This document shows positions 1-11,062 of a stretch of 64,000 nucleotides of DNA, piece after piece. The notes beneath the pieces were generated by a model that was not told where the DNA came from, searched no databases, and saw nothing but the letters and a program-made list of their open reading frames with translations. The translations under genes and the position numbers were made by a program. The stretch is from Aurantiochytrium sp. KH105 (Eukaryota; Sar; Bigyra; Thraustochytrida; Thraustochytriidae), in NCBI GenBank assembly GCA_003116975.1, contig BGKB01000004.1:1-64000 (forward strand), in the 5' to 3' direction. How positions within the stretch are numbered: the first letter of the stretch is position 1; the number at the start of each line of letters is the position of its first letter.

Positions 1-177
1 TAAAAAATTTCAAAAAAAAATTCCCGAAGAAGGCCTAGCCCTAAGCTAGTAGCAATTTACCCGAGCTAGTGTTGGGATGGAAAAACCTGGAAATGAGATC
101 TTTGACCAAAGGAAGGACTCTCGACGAATCACAAAAGTCCAAAAGAACAAAAAACATAGTTATGACAACAGGCGAGT

Positions 178-3100
178 CTAGCGTGTGAAATCTTCCTCGG
201 GCTCGGGAGCCCGCTCGAAGATCGCTGGCACTTGCGCGGACAGAGCTCCGCTGGAGCGCCGACTCGAGCGCGTACTGTCCCGACTGGCGCCTCTCGATCG
301 CGAGAGACTGACGCGGCTACTTTGCGAACTCTGGCGCGACGCGGATGAAGCGCGCCGCGTTTGATTGGTGTCGCTCGACCGTCGACTCGCTCGACTCGTG
401 TGGGAGGACCGACGACTCATGGACGAATCACGCCGTGCTTGGTTGGCTTCGCTTGATCGACGACTGGCTCGGGTGCTCCACGAGGTGCGAGCAGAGACGA
501 CCGATTTTCGCCGCGTCTGACTGGCGTCGCTTGATCGACGACTTGCCAGGCTGCTGCGCGGGCTCCGAAGGGAGACGGAGGACCCTCGATGTGCTTGGCG
601 AGCGCTCGCCTCAAACGTCTCAGCATCCTCCTCGTCCTCCTCACCATCATCATCATCATCAAACAGCTGCCCATGGTCGTCGTCGTCGTCTACCTCATCA
701 TCCACATTCTCTTCTTCCTCTTCTTCGTCGTCGTCATCGTCGTTGTGGAGAGTCGCTCTTTCTGGGATTTCCTCGAGTTGATTTTCAGGGCCCCGTCGCG
801 CAGCGGAATTATGCTTTTTGCGCAGCGAGTCGCGTCGCCCGAGCGAGGCGCGCTGAGGTGTCTCGGACGTCTGCGGCTTGAAATCGTAAATGCGCTTGGT
901 ATTGTTCAAAAAGTCATCTTGCGTCATGGACCCGTTTGAAAAGTCGTATCCTGTGGAAACCCAGCGCTCACAAACGTCATTGTACGACCACACGGCAGAG
1001 CGATTCGGAAGAAGGACAACTGGGTCCGCAATGGGTTCGCCTTTCAAGTCAACCCACTCACTCGCATCGCCTCGGGCATCCTCGTCACGCTCCGCTTCCT
1101 CGAGCTTGCCAAGTTGCAAGTACGCAACGACAGCCTCCATTCGGTCTTGGCGCTGCCACTCGGGCCATGTGGCAAGCCAGGCCTCGAATTGCTTCTCCGT
1201 GATGGCCAACGCTTCGCGCTTGGCCGCGGCGATCATGCCGGCGCTAATGGGAACGTGATTCGAGTAAATCATGGCTTGAGAGGAGACCGGGAGGTCGAGG
1301 CTCTCCCGCAGGTCAATCTCGAACCGCAGGTAAACACATACATCGTCAACGCCACGATTCTCCCCGTTGATGAAACGCTCCACGTGCTCGTGCACAATGT
1401 TGAGACGCATGATGCCGCGACCCAGCTTCCGCAGCTTGGCGCGGTCCCCCCTGGCGTGGGCAACGGCGGCAACGAGCTGCATTTGGCCCAGAGCCCAAAT
1501 TGGTTTGTCAGCGCATGCGTCGGTAGCGTCGAGCATGCGCAAAACAATCTCGTCACGCGCGATGGGATCTCGCGCAATGGTCTCGAGTACCTCTTGAACG
1601 CGTGACTTGAGGTCTTCGCGCAGTTTTTCTTCTCGAAACTCTTGCGAAGACAAGAGCATTGAGAGAAAGTGCAAGACTCCTCGAAGGTAGGCCGGATCGA
1701 TGTACGGTTCGAGATCAACGACCTGGACATTGAACTCGCGTGCGACATCAAAGAGCGTGCTTAATTGAACGTCGCCTCCTCGTGGGCCGACCGTGGCGCC
1801 CAGCTCTTGCAGCAGTTGAGCGTCGTTGCCGAGATACACCATTACGTTAGAATCCGACCCAATCGCGCGTAGAGCCTGCAACTCGTCACCCACGAGGCTT
1901 GTGTTCGCGATGTTTAGCACGAGACGCTCCGACCGTGGGGTCTGAAAAGGCTCCAACGGAAGGGAAAAGATATTCACGCAATTTGTCAAATCCATGAGGT
2001 TCCCATGAAGTACGAGCGAAGAGGGCACATACGAGAGCGAGTCGCAGCCGCTCGCAATCAGGTCGCCCTTGACGGTGAGACCTTCCGGCAAGGCCTGCAG
2101 CGCGGCGCAGCCGCGCAAAATCAAATTGCCTTCCACCACAAGATTGTCCGGGAGCTTGATGAGACTCGTGCACGAGGTGAGGTTCATATTCCCTCTCACG
2201 CGACGGAGCGAGTCGGGAATGGTCAAGAGCATGCTGCAGGAATGCAGGTTGAGGGGCCCGGTTTCCGTCCAAAGAGGCAAAATTGTTAGCGCCGAGCAGT
2301 CCCGCAAGTGCACTTCTCCGGATACCTCTAGATCTGGCGGGAGTTCCAAGACGATGCCTTGAGAGTCCAGGATGCAAAGTCTTTCCACTGACACATTGGT
2401 GCCCCAGCCTGCCACACCAATGTTATTGAGCATGAGGCAATTTTGCACGCGAAGGTCATTGGGAATGATGACATGAGCGGGTCCATCGTCACGGTTCTCA
2501 TGCGAGGGCATGATGGCCATGTCACCTTCTACGATTGTGCCGCTTTGCAACTGTCCTGCCTCGCTTGCGATGGGGACGGCAACGAGCAGGTCCCCACGGA
2601 CCACGCGCAAGCGGGGAAAATCTTTGCAGAGATTGAGGCGGAGAGGTGTATTGGGTGCTGCGCGTACCTCAAGCGTGGCCTGGTCCTTGCGCCAGGCCAT
2701 CCACTCGACGGGGCCGCTCGACAGGGCGGCGGCAGTCTCGGGGCTGTTCATGCCGCGCAGTGCTTGCGCCATGGTCCGCTGCCGCATGGCGCGGAGACAT
2801 TGCGTGCGAAAGGGCATGTGGCGCAAGCACCATTGTCCAGCCTTGGAGCAGCGCGATGCCATTCTCGAGGGGCGCAGGCTGTCCACGGCACCTCGCACTT
2901 GGCCTGCGCAAAAGCCTGCGCAGCCGCTGCAGCACTCGACCATGTCCGACCGGCAGAGCGAGAGGGAGCAATGCCGCCAGTTCTGCATCACAGAAAGGCA
3001 CTCCTCAAAGCCCGCACTGCACGAGGGAAGACACGGCTTGAAGGGCTTTGCGGCCACGATGCAAAAGGGCGCCAAAATGGCGAGCGGGATCAAGGTGACG

Positions 3101-3570
3101 CCCGAGATAAAAGCGGGGACACAGTGCAAACATTTCCCTGCGTAGCCGTCAATCTCGCACGTGTGCTCGTCGGGGTCGCTGCAGGGCCGACGCAGCGAAA
3201 GCTCGCAATCGTCCACTCCCGACGACTCCACGTACTCGCACATACAGCATATTGTAATGGGAAAACACTCCAGAGCGACCTGCATGATCATGCACATGGA
3301 GCAGCAGCCCGTGCAATAGTAATCCATGCCTTCTTCGTCGTAGAATTCTTCTCCATTGATGAGGCCACGGCACACGCAGACGCCGCCCAAGAGGAATTCG
3401 GAGTCGTCCGTTTCCAGGTCCGAGCAAGGTAGGCATTCGATGTTCTCTATCGTCTTTTCCAGGCACGCATGCTCCTCAATGCCACGGCCGTGCGACCGCT
3501 CCTCGGCGTTTACTGCCGTGAGCAGGCTGCTGTTCACCAGACCGCCCACGTCGCCGCTGCTCCACGTCAT
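178..3570 (-). CDS. LRR-NEL type E3 ubiquitin ligase (bacterial IpaH/SspH-like) with Cys-rich N-terminus and RS-rich tail
   Basis: The product is 1130 aa, read from the first in-frame ATG (3570); the open frame continues upstream without another ATG. In order it has: a Cys-rich region (about 35-240) containing a hydrophobic stretch (about 152-177); degenerate LRRs of the LPxxLxVxGNLxLxxC kind (about 377-543); a helical NEL-like domain (about 570-830); a U-box-like stretch (about 839-895); a poly-Asp/Glu region; and an RRSS-repeat tail (about 1003-1130). The NEL call rests on DATDACADKPIW, with Cys686 in the CxD motif of this family, followed by LGRGIMRL, VDDVCVYLRF and FEAWLATWPEW, which line up in order with IpaH9.8/SspH motifs. 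NEL enzymes form a thioester on this Cys and transfer ubiquitin to a substrate held by the LRRs. The family is known from bacterial secreted effectors, so occurrence here suggests ancient transfer. Ligase activity and location are inferred. Confidence 0.8.
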   Translation of the reverse strand: MTWSSGDVGGLVNSSLLTAVNAEERSHGRGIEEHACLEKTIENIECLPCSDLETDDSEFLLGGVCVCRGLINGEEFYDEEGMDYYCTGCCSMCMIMQVALECFPITICCMCEYVESSGVDDCELSLRRPCSDPDEHTCEIDGYAGKCLHCVPAFISGVTLIPLAILAPFCIVAAKPFKPCLPSCSAGFEECLSVMQNWRHCSLSLCRSDMVECCSGCAGFCAGQVRGAVDSLRPSRMASRCSKAGQWCLRHMPFRTQCLRAMRQRTMAQALRGMNSPETAAALSSGPVEWMAWRKDQATLEVRAAPNTPLRLNLCKDFPRLRVVRGDLLVAVPIASEAGQLQSGTIVEGDMAIMPSHENRDDGPAHVIIPNDLRVQNCLMLNNIGVAGWGTNVSVERLCILDSQGIVLELPPDLEVSGEVHLRDCSALTILPLWTETGPLNLHSCSMLLTIPDSLRRVRGNMNLTSCTSLIKLPDNLVVEGNLILRGCAALQALPEGLTVKGDLIASGCDSLSYVPSSLVLHGNLMDLTNCVNIFSLPLEPFQTPRSERLVLNIANTSLVGDELQALRAIGSDSNVMVYLGNDAQLLQELGATVGPRGGDVQLSTLFDVAREFNVQVVDLEPYIDPAYLRGVLHFLSMLLSSQEFREEKLREDLKSRVQEVLETIARDPIARDEIVLRMLDATDACADKPIWALGQMQLVAAVAHARGDRAKLRKLGRGIMRLNIVHEHVERFINGENRGVDDVCVYLRFEIDLRESLDLPVSSQAMIYSNHVPISAGMIAAAKREALAITEKQFEAWLATWPEWQRQDRMEAVVAYLQLGKLEEAERDEDARGDASEWVDLKGEPIADPVVLLPNRSAVWSYNDVCERWVSTGYDFSNGSMTQDDFLNNTKRIYDFKPQTSETPQRASLGRRDSLRKKHNSAARRGPENQLEEIPERATLHNDDDDDEEEEEENVDDEVDDDDDHGQLFDDDDDGEEDEEDAETFEASARQAHRGSSVSLRSPRSSLASRRSSDASQTRRKSVVSARTSWSTRASRRSSEANQARRDSSMSRRSSHTSRASRRSSDTNQTRRASSASRQSSQSSRVSLSRSRGASRDSTRSSRRSSGALSAQVPAIFERAPEPEEDFTR

Positions 3571-4525
3571 TCTGCTCCCTGCGCCCGCGTCGCGTCCTCC
3601 TCGCCGTCCTTTTCCGTGTTTGTCCCCGCGTGGGTTCTCCCGCCGCGAATCCGCCTTGATCGATCTTTTCTGTCCAAACCGGTCGCCCGGCGCTCGCTTC
3701 TGCCCTTCTGCCCGCTCCCTCCCCCCTCGCCGGGCCGCGCCCCCGCGAGGCGCCGCGCTCCGCGCCTCTCCCGCCCTGCGAGGCCGGCGCCGCTCCGGGG
3801 CCAGCACGTGCGACGTACGTACTCGCTCTGCCTGCCGCCGCGCCCTGCTCTCCCTCTGCCCTCTCCCTCTCCTTGTTTCCTTCGTGTCCCCTTCTTCTCG
3901 CTGCGAGTTGAGTTGCTGCTACTGATAACGCCTGGCTGGCGCGACGCGGCGCTGGGATCGCCCGCCGCCTTGCCTTTCGCTTTTGCCTTGCCTCGGCGCG
4001 ACGCAGACGCGCGCTGCCGCGGCCACCTCGCGCTAGCCGCGCGGCGTGCGCGGGCCGCGGGGCGGGCTGCCGGCCGGCCGCCCGGCCTCGAGTTGCCTGC
4101 TCGCTCGCTCGAGTTGGTCGGGCGCTCGGCGTGGAGATAGGCTGGGATGGTCGCTCGATTGGCCGGGGTCGTTCTCCTCACGCTGGCCCTGCTGGCCTCC
4201 CTCGTCTCCTCCAAGATCTCCGGTTCGCATTCGGGTCCTCCTCTCCTTCTCCTCCCAACTTCGGCCACTGCTTCCTTCCTTTTCGTTCTCTGTCTGTCGA
4301 GCTATTAGTCTGTCTGTCAGTCAGTCTGTCAGTTTGTTTCACAGGTGGAGGCTGTCATCAGCCAGCCAGGCACAAGGAGGACACTGCAAGTGGCAGTGGC
4401 AGGCGACGCGAAAGACAAATATACTATACACTCCAGAGCGTCCGGAATCTGCGCAACCCTTTTTGTTTCAAAAATGAAAAAATCGGGAAAAAAGTGGCGA
4501 AAGATCTTTTGGTTCACATCATCAA
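3571..4525. other. intergenic region between two minus-strand LRR genes
   Basis: The stretch lies between the start of the NEL ligase gene and the stop of the upstream LRR gene. It is GC-rich near 3700-4100 and holds the presumed promoter and 5' leader of the ligase gene. Short open frames on both strands have biased Arg/Pro/Ser composition and no recognisable domain, so I annotate none of them. Confidence 0.6.
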
Positions 4526-7222
4526 TCAATGGTGGCTCTGGAGAAAGATAAAGAGAGCAAGCGGCAAGAGAGACGCAGAAACGAGCGAGGCCCCAGAGGG
4601 TGTAGCGGTCTGTTCGTCATCGTCGCACGGACCAAAGTTTCCCGTCCCTTCGTAGCCGCCAGAAATGACGCTGTTGGGCAAAACTGGTTGCGGACCGCAG
4701 AGGTTGTTCCCTCCAAGTGAGCTGCGTTAAGCGTACAATGTCAGCTCTGGGAGTCAGGTCTCGAAAGAAAGAAAATAGGGGCGCACTTACATGATCCGGA
4801 GTCGTGAGAGACTGCTGATACTCTCTGGCAGCGAGACAAGCTCATTGTCGGCCAGCAGGCTGTCATGGGTGTCAGGATAGGCTGCTTTGAGATACAAGGC
4901 GTTTTACCAAAACGTACAGTTGTTCCATATCGAAAAGTTGCCCAATCAATGTCGGCACTCTCTTGAGCCGATTGTCCTCGAGCGATCTGATTGCGGCAAG
5001 GTCAGCGCTAAGCTAGGTGATTGCCTTCCATATCGTATGCGCACTTACAGCATCCACAGAGTAGTCTTTTCCATGAGCTCGTCCGGAAGCTCGCTCAGTT
5101 CGTTAGACGACGCATAGCTTATGTTCCCTCGGCCCCGCATATCACCAAACGTAAGTTAGCCTTGGCCTTTCCTGATTCCCCATTCGGCGCTTCCACACTT
5201 ACAGCAAGCCCAGACCTGGCACAGTGAGGACGCCGGCAGGAAGTTCTGTGAGCCCATTCGCCGAAATGTTGCTAGCCCCTCAAACGCTGACATGTTAGCA
5301 CTATGAAAAAAGGTCCGTAGTTCGAATAGACGTCGAGGAAACGTACAGCGAGGTCAGACTCCGCATAAGCTCCATCGCGGGGAAAACGTCGTCGTCCGTA
5401 AAGGCATTTGCGTCGAGCCGTCTTAATGTGGGTGTCAGCTTTCAAAGGCCTTCCTTTTATTTAGTTTATAAACCCAGCGCATGCAAACGACGCATGCGAA
5501 AAGATTCAGAGAGGGCGGAGAAAAAGAAAGAGGAAACGTACAGTTTTTGGAGATTTCCCATTTTTCCAATGCTTGTCGGCAGGCTCGAGAGAAGGTTCGA
5601 TTGAAGGTTACTGTCATCGTATCATTCGCGTCAGACAGATCTTTAGTGCCCAATACACACTTGCAATTACACGTACATTTCATCCACGCCAATCAGACCG
5701 ATGATCTCGCTTGGAAGGCTCTGCAGTCTGTTCGAGTTGAGATTCCTGTGCTCCATTTCAGGTCGACGCGAGTCAGTCTCTCCTTGCCTTGCCAGCGCAG
5801 ACTCGTAAGCCCTTGGACGCTTACAATGTATACGAAAGATTCTTGAGCTGTCCAATGCCACTTGGAAGGGCAGTGAGCTGGTTCACTCCGAGATTTCTGC
5901 CAAGGGAGAGAAAACATGAGCAAACATGAGAGCAGAGCGCGCGAGCGTTCGTCAGTGTCAAACGAAACAAAAAAATGTAGATATCTCGATGCCACGGGGT
6001 CGCAAGAACGTACATAAAGCGGAGCGCTGTCAGTGCACTGATGCCATCGAAAAGGCTCGCGAGTGCATTGTTGTTAACGATGCTAAAAAGACACGAACCT
6101 GTCAGTATACTTCGCCGACTCGACATGTGCGTGCAGAATGACTTACAGATACTGCAGGGCCGTAAGTTTCGAGAGTGATGCAGGTAGAGCTTGGACGTTA
6201 TTCGATGCGAGCATGCTGTAATTGGGAAAAGGTCGTCAGTACACGTATGTTGCACGAAAGGTCAAGAACGTATGCATGCCAAACCTACAGGCTGCTTAGT
6301 CGGGTCAGACTGCCAAGAGAAGAAGGTAGCTCTTGAAGACCATTGTCATCGAGATCTCTTTGTATGTCACAACCAAACGTAAGGTTACGCGATGCAGACC
6401 AAGTCAGTCTCAGCAAAATTCTGACTCTCCGTGCGGTGAAAGGACGTACAGATACGTGAGGTTGGTCAACGTTCCAATTTCGGAGGGCAAGCTCGCGAGC
6501 ATGTTTGATTGCAAGTTGCTGTTCAGAGGATAAAAGGGTTACATTGTGAGATTGTTTTCGTCCGGGAACCGGCGACGCACGGAAAAAAGAAAAAAAAAAA
6601 ACGTACAGATGTTCCATGCCTTCAAGACTGCCAATGCTGCTGGGGACCGACGCTAGCTGATTCTTGGTCACATCTCTTTGTTGAATTTTAGATCGTCAGT
6701 CAGTCCTTAGCTCTCGTTCATTGCGAACAGAAAAGTCTACGTACAATCGTGTGAGCGTTGTCAGGGCTGAAATGCTGCTCGGAATCTCTGCGAGGAGATT
6801 CGTGGCCATATTCCTATTGCGAAACAGTGTGCAAAGGTGAGTGAGACAGGGCATAGAGCAACGGGGACCAAGAGCCCACGTACAGTGTATTGAGCGAGGT
6901 CAGGGCTTGGAGGCCCTCGGGAAAGCTTGCGAGGCTAGCATTGCGAATGGTGCTGCAGAATATTCAAGCAAAGTTGAGAAGACCATACGTCAGCCATCCA
7001 GTGTCACAAAGGCGGAAAACTTTACACGACGTACATGGAGGTCAGAGACGTGAGGGAAGACAACGCGGGCAAGGCATCGGAGGTGTCCAAGTCAAGACAC
7101 GAGATTGCCGTGCTCACACTTGCAGAGCACGTCGCTTCGGGTTCGCACGTGCACGCCGAGCTTACATGCCTTGCGCTCAGCGCGAGCAAAAGGCCCACCG
7201 TCATCATCCAGATCATCCTCAT
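4526..7222 (-). CDS. Secreted, probably GPI-anchored LRR protein encoded by 17 exons, one LRR per exon
   Basis: I assembled this gene by hand. Exons: 7035-7222, 6884-6952, 6745-6813, 6607-6675, 6450-6518, 6289-6357, 6147-6215, 6014-6082, 5825-5896, 5677-5745, 5542-5610, 5347-5421, 5203-5271, 5049-5117, 4918-4986, 4791-4859, 4526-4721. They total 1428 nt, 475 aa. Thirteen internal exons are exactly 69 nt and two are 72 and 75 nt. All junctions are phase 2, mostly inside a Leu codon, and each internal exon gives one xLxxNxLxxLPxxIxxLxxLxxL repeat. Introns are 58-120 nt with GTACGT/GTAAGT-like donors, and many have CTGAC-like branch points. Exon 1 encodes a signal peptide (MRMIWMMTVGLLLALSARHV) and four Cys; the last exon encodes an NNLCG cap and a hydrophobic C-terminus ending at TGA, as in GPI-anchored proteins. 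The role is probably cell-surface recognition or adhesion; the ligand is unknown. Confidence 0.85.
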
Positions 7223-9003
<1,781 letters not shown>

Positions 9004-9108
9004 CAATGTAATATTCGGCGTTGGCCGTCTTTTCTTTCCCATCATATTATTCCCCACTCACAACCAAGATCGATCAGACGAGAAAATGTATGTGTGCGCA
9101 TGCTGGCT

Positions 9109-9133
9109 GGCAGGCAGGCAGGCAGGCAGGCAG
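9109..9133. repeat. (GGCA)n microsatellite
   Basis: A short GGCA tandem run lies in the 3' flank of DIM1, just before the transposon. The same GGCA/GCCT unit recurs elsewhere in the window. Confidence 0.8.
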
Positions 9134-9209
9134 CATGAAAAATCGATGTCTGACAAGGATGGATCAAGCTTCGTCGACCTGTTTTTCTCTTTTATTTGTC
9201 TTGGACTCA

Positions 9210-9238
9210 CAGTCAACGAGACCATAAATCGGTAATTA
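9210..9238 (+). repeat. left terminal inverted repeat of the transposon
   Basis: 29 bp, matching without mismatch the reverse complement of 10445-10473. The match ends after GGTAATTA; the inner sequences then differ completely. Confidence 0.9.
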
Positions 9239-9374
9239 TAAAGGCAATGGACGGAGCTGCACAGGGCCGGGGGAAGGGGCGTTGTTGGCGGGCCTCTGTG
9301 CTGATAGTCGAGCCCAACTCGTATTTGGATAATAGTTGATTGTAACCATTCTTATTGTTTTTACTATATAACCT

Positions 9375-10397
9375 CTAGGGTCGACCATCTGAAATTGTTA
9401 GGACAGCTTCGAGCTGCTTTTCGAGTTCATCAACGTCGTATTCTTCTTCAAAAAGGTCATCATCATCACCACTATCATCGCTGTCAGTTTCAACACCATC
9501 TTCAATCGAGGATTCACTACGAAACTCCTCTATGACACGATCACGTGAGACGATAATCCGCTTCACCAAGTCTCGACCAGAGGGTTGCTCGAGTTTGATG
9601 AACTCGGCATCGAGTCTCTGCTTCACATCTTGGAGAGTGGTGTCCTTCGTGTATTGCCTTGCAATATTTCCTTTCACGTAAGCCCAAATCAGTTCGATGG
9701 GCTGCAGATCCGAGTAGTGAGGTGGTGTGAAGAGGACGCGATGCCCTGCCCTCTGTGCTGCCTCGATCACTTCCGGCAGCACCTTCTCCTTGATCCAGTT
9801 CTTCAGCAGAACTTTCAGCTGCGCAACTGTGCTCGTTGCGTCGTGCGGTATCTGATATTGATAGAGCGCTGCAATAACCTCCCGTTTCTTTAGCTTCGCG
9901 ACGTCGGGTGCGGTTGGCGGCAGCGTCTTGTGGTAGCTCGCATTGTCCATTATGATCAGGGACGGCTCATGAAGGTTAGGTAGGAGCTGCGTCCGCCACC
10001 ACAATGCAAAATTAGTCCCGTTGAAGTTCTTGTGGTAGTCTCCTTTGCTCGCGTCAGCTGCTTGCGGACAAAACGTCCAAACAGAGCCTGGCACGAGGCC
10101 AGCTTCACGATCTGGGTATTTTGGACTCGAATTCTGAATGGCAGCCAAAATACAATACCTACGTCCCTTGTGTTGAACGCGCGTCGTTGTGTCTTCCGCG
10201 TCCATTGGATCAAATAGACTTTTGTCAAACCTATGGTAGTGTTGATGCACGTATGACTCATCAAGATAGACCTCCCTTAGCTGCAACTCAGGCGGAAGGG
10301 ATCGATTCTGTAAGAGTCTGACGATGTAATCGTCGCGCAGAGCAATATGTTCGANGCTTCGTCGCGATCTGCACGCCGTCGACTTTTTCCAGTTCAT
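9375..10397 (-). CDS. N-terminally incomplete DDE transposase (IS630/Tc1-mariner superfamily)
   Basis: The open frame is 340 aa and holds a DDE_3-type catalytic core: first Asp in VYLDESYVHQHY, second in LIIMDNASYH, and Glu in HYSDLQPIELIWAYVKGNI. All three catalytic positions are intact. It ends with an acidic tail. The helix-turn-helix region that normally precedes this core is absent, and the element boundary is close upstream. One undetermined base (n at 10355) falls in the N-terminal part and makes one residue unreadable. The product could be catalytically competent but unable to bind its ends by itself. The frame lies entirely within the TIRs. Confidence 0.8.
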   Translation of the reverse strand: MNWKKSTACRSRRSXEHIALRDDYIVRLLQNRSLPPELQLREVYLDESYVHQHYHRFDKSLFDPMDAEDTTTRVQHKGRRYCILAAIQNSSPKYPDREAGLVPGSVWTFCPQAADASKGDYHKNFNGTNFALWWRTQLLPNLHEPSLIIMDNASYHKTLPPTAPDVAKLKKREVIAALYQYQIPHDATSTVAQLKVLLKNWIKEKVLPEVIEAAQRAGHRVLFTPPHYSDLQPIELIWAYVKGNIARQYTKDTTLQDVKQRLDAEFIKLEQPSGRDLVKRIIVSRDRVIEEFRSESSIEDGVETDSDDSGDDDDLFEEEYDVDELEKQLEAVLTISDGRP

Positions 10398-10444
10398 CTT
10401 AAAAAGCGCCGCTTCTCGCGTGGACGGAAGGAAAAATTAGAGGC

Positions 10445-10473
10445 TAATTACCGATTTATGGTCTCGTTGACTG
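10445..10473 (-). repeat. right terminal inverted repeat of the transposon
   Basis: Perfect 29-bp inverse copy of the left end, followed directly by TCA, the presumed target duplication. Confidence 0.9.
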
Positions 10474-11062
10474 TCAAGAGCACAACATCTCCAAGAAAGA
10501 CTTCATCATCGATACAATATGCATCCTCACTTGTTTATATACCTGCATGCTTTCTCTCCTTCGCCCCTTGCTCACTGTCAGTTGCTTGCGTGTTTGACTT
10601 GCTTGATCGTCCCGCCCTTGGCCATGCGACCCAGCTTACTCTACTCCTACTGGTCCTACTACGGAAATATCTTCCTGCGTCGGCAGCAGGGTTCGTAGGG
10701 AATCCCTAGACGAAACTATAGGACGCGGCGGAGAGTAGCCTCCGTGACCGCCTGACCCGACTGTCGTGCGCGCGACGAGTCAAGCAAGCCCTCCACGGTC
10801 GCGCCAACCCCAGACCCGACCCGGCCGCGCAGGTCGAGCAACAGCTGCGGCGGCGCCAGGAGCCCCAGTTTACCACCAGCTGTAGCGCGCGCGAGCAGTC
10901 TGTGCGCGGCCAGGCAGCCAGGCAGCCAGGCAGCCAGAAGCGCAGCATCGAGCCAAAGCCCGCGGGTCCGCCGACGACGCGGACAATCTTTGCGCAGCCC
11001 GAAGGCGTCCACGCGAGGCGTTAAACGCGAGTCGCGAGACACGCACAAGAGCGCCAGGGAGG
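10474..11062. other. intergenic region, presumed promoter of the next gene
   Basis: Holds the upstream flank of the acidic-tailed gene. It becomes very GC-rich after 10,720 and contains a short CAGCCAGG tandem run near 10,908-10,940. No gene is supported on either strand. Confidence 0.5.

Larger units (their letters stand above)
9210..10473 (-). mobile_element. DNA transposon with perfect 29-bp TIRs and IS630/Tc1-mariner-type transposase remnant
   Basis: The element is 1264 bp, bounded by identical inverted repeats that start CAGTCAACGAGACCATAAAT (left, inward). The bases TCA at 9207-9209 and 10474-10476 directly flank the two ends and look like a 3-bp target duplication; Tc1/mariner/IS630 elements normally duplicate TA. 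The interior encodes a DDE transposase on the minus strand. Only about 75 bp lie between the transposase ATG and the right TIR end, too little for the DNA-binding domain expected in this family, so the copy looks like an internally deleted, non-autonomous derivative. Identical TIRs argue for a fairly recent insertion. Confidence 0.85.

Noticed and set aside
178-3570. Bacterial contamination as the source of the NEL gene
   Set aside because: The locus joins directly to an intron-containing LRR gene and to DIM1, and its base composition resembles its neighbours.
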